Origin: Streblospio benedicti
Taxonomy: Eukaryota; Annelida; Polychaeta; Spionida; Spionidae
Assembly (NCBI GenBank): GCA_019095985.1
Contig: CM032662.1
Span: 14,371,036-14,435,035, forward strand
DNA: 64,000 nucleotides
Reading direction: 5' to 3'
The translations under genes and the position numbers were made by a program. The notes beneath the pieces were generated by a model. That model was not told the DNA's origin and did not search any database. It saw nothing but the letters and a program-made list of their open reading frames with translations. Position 1 is the stretch's first letter. Each line of letters begins with the position of its first letter. Shown here piece after piece: positions 60,001 through 63,000 of the stretch.

Positions 60001-63000
60001 GTTAGATGAGTACCAAGCGTGTGCTGACATGACTCGTTTGTCCATAGGCCATGGTGGTGGGCACGGCAGACCTCAACCAACACCTCAGTGCCGGTCAGGT
60101 ACTGGTCAACACATGTGGACCTGCCGTCGCCAAGTGGCTTGCTAGCTCTCTCCAGCAGGCTGAGACCCAATGGCTCGACCTCCAGAAACAGGTGAGTGTC
60201 GAGAGGCTTGCTAGCTCCCCCAGCAGACTAGCTAGTTCCCTTCTAAAGGAAAATCACATTAAATTGTGTTAATTGTAAATAATCACTTCTTTAAACATAA
60301 AATTCACTCACAACCACCTCTCTGGGGTTAGTCCAATGTCTACACCAGCATCCATCATAGTGCGCTGACGCCTCAAATCCACATGCATTGCAGCTGAAGT
60401 CACTGACGGCGCACTACACCACGATGCACCGCGAGTGGGGCGTGTACGAGACGATGCACACCGACTGTGAGCAGTGGCTGGTCGACCGCGAGCACCAGCT
60501 CAGCCAGCTCCTCGAGGAGCCCGACGCCACCGCCACGGACCGGCTGAGGGCCGCCACCGCGCTCAGGGCAGAGGTCAGTGTGAACCGCCTCGTAATGGAG
60601 CCATTGACTGACTGAAGTTTCTCAAAGGGCTGGCTCAAAAACATGTTATGTTTTGTTTTGTTAGCAAATGAAATCAAGTTTCAAATGACTTGATCATGAC
60701 AGAGGTCAATGCTTCATTACGCCATTCACTGACGTTTTCTAAAATTAAGTCTATCAAAGGCCTGGCTCAAAAACATGTCATGTCTTGTGTTCTTAGCAAA
60801 ATGAAATAAAGTTTCAAATTACTCAGTGACCTCATTATTATGTTAAGGGTACAGGACTTTGGCAGTCAGCGTTATGACTTGACCTCCATCTCACCATTTA
60901 CTGATTTTTGACTCTCTCAAAAGGCAGGCTCACAAGCAAAATAAGCCATGTCTTTACATTGTGTTGTTAGCAAAATGAACCAAATTTTCTTATAAGTTGT
61001 CACTCTTAAAGAAATACAGACTTTGGCAGCGGTCACATAGATGGTTTGACCACTGCACTGGTATAAGGCATGAATGACAGTTAACTATACGACTTGACCT
61101 CTGCTGACCTCTGACCATTCTGTTACAGGTCCAGGACTTCAGCGGTCGTCTGGACGACTTGACCACTCACAGTTCGCCGTTGCTAAGCAACCTTGACCAG
61201 CCGAGCGTGATCAGTGTTACGTCGGGCGAGACGAGGCTGAAAGAGCGCCTGCACCAAGTGACCCAGGTGCTGAACCGACATATACAGCAGGTGCAGGCCG
61301 ACACCCAGAAACAGGTCAGTGTGGAAAACCCTCCTCTATATGACAACGTTGTAAAACTTTTGACATGTAGATTTCAAAGTCTATGGTCTCTATGTAATGT
61401 AGTATGAAAAATCCATCCTCTATAAGATGACAAGCATGAAAAGCTTTTTATCCTTCATTAGTATATAGTTTTATTTTTTGGATGTATTCTTGTTTTGTTT
61501 TTTTACCATAATCTGTTGACACGTTGTTTTTAAAGTCTTTGTAAGATTCCAATTGAATCGTTATACCCTCTACTTGCCATCTGTGTTTCCAGACCCAGTT
61601 CGTGTCTGCATTTGACACGCTGGCCGGGTTCCTGCAGACCGTGGACAGCCTGCTGGCGGTGCCGGGCGGAGGTCACGACCCCGCCACCGACCGCGCCCGC
61701 ATGGCCCAGCTGCAGGCGCTGGCTGCCGACTTCTCCAGCAAACAGGGCCTGCTCGACCGCCTCAACGAGATGGCCTACAGCCTGCCCCTCTCTCAGCAGG
61801 AGGTAAGCCTCCCAGCGCTTCTTACCATCTAGTGTACTGTTAACTAAATCGTTTCGTTCATGCCCCGATGTAGAGGGTCAGAAGGTTGATGTAGGTGTCA
61901 TGCGTCAAGATCATGTGGGTCCATGGTCTTCATGTTCTATTCTAGAAGATCTTTCTTATTACCGTTTCCTCGCAAGTTGTAAGGGGTCAGCCATGCTTCT
62001 TTGTTCCTCGTGTGATACACAGATAATCAAACCCACATCTTCAATTAATAATCCTGCAAAAATCCTCCAATGATTCATCAACATCGCTCCACACTATATG
62101 CATCAGTATCTCAAAGATATTTCATTTCACAAATGAAATGATCTTCATCCTGTCAAAAATTCTTATATCTACTGTCACGTTGGCAGGTGGCCAAGCTGGC
62201 GTCCATCAACGAGCAGTGGCGCCGCCTGGCGTCAGCGGTCCGCGGCCAGCACTCGGGGCTGCAGGCGGCCGCACTCCAGCGAGACGACTTTGCCGCCAAG
62301 TGTGACGAGTGGCTGGGCTTCCTGGCGGGCGTGGAGCGCGGGCTACAGGGGGCTGTTGGGGGCGGGGAGCGGGAGGAGCTGACCCGCGACCGCCAGCACT
62401 ACGGTGCCCTCCTGTCGGACCTGCTCGCGCGCCAGCCGCTGCTCACAGCCATCGTCGCCGAGGGACGCACGCTGCTCGGACACGGCTATGATGACGCCGA
62501 GTTCGAGGCTAAACTGCGCCAGCTGCAGGACAACTGGGCCAATGTGCTGCATCAGGTACAACGTGGGGAGGGAGAAATGAGTACGTCTTTGCAGATATGC
62601 GAGATAGAGATTCTAACTTTAGTGTTGTTGATCTTCGCTTTCTTGATTTTGTGTTTGTTATTTCTGATTTGAACACATGTAATGTGTTGTCGACTAAAAA
62701 CATGATCCAATTTAGGGATTTTGGGGGGCATGGGGCTGGAATGTGATGATTATTGAAATTCTCTTATGAAATTCATTTATATTATCAGGCCAAGAAGCGT
62801 GTAAACTCTGTCGACCGAGCTCTGGCGCGTTGGTCTGACTACACCAAGGACAGTGAATTGTTCAGCTCGAGGCTGGACAAGTTAAAGGCAGAGGCTGACA
62901 TTGGGTCCATCGAGAATATGCCGCTACAGAAGATACACCAGCTTCTCCAGGCTATTCAGGTGACTCAACACTTGAAATATGAACACTTCTCATAATTTGA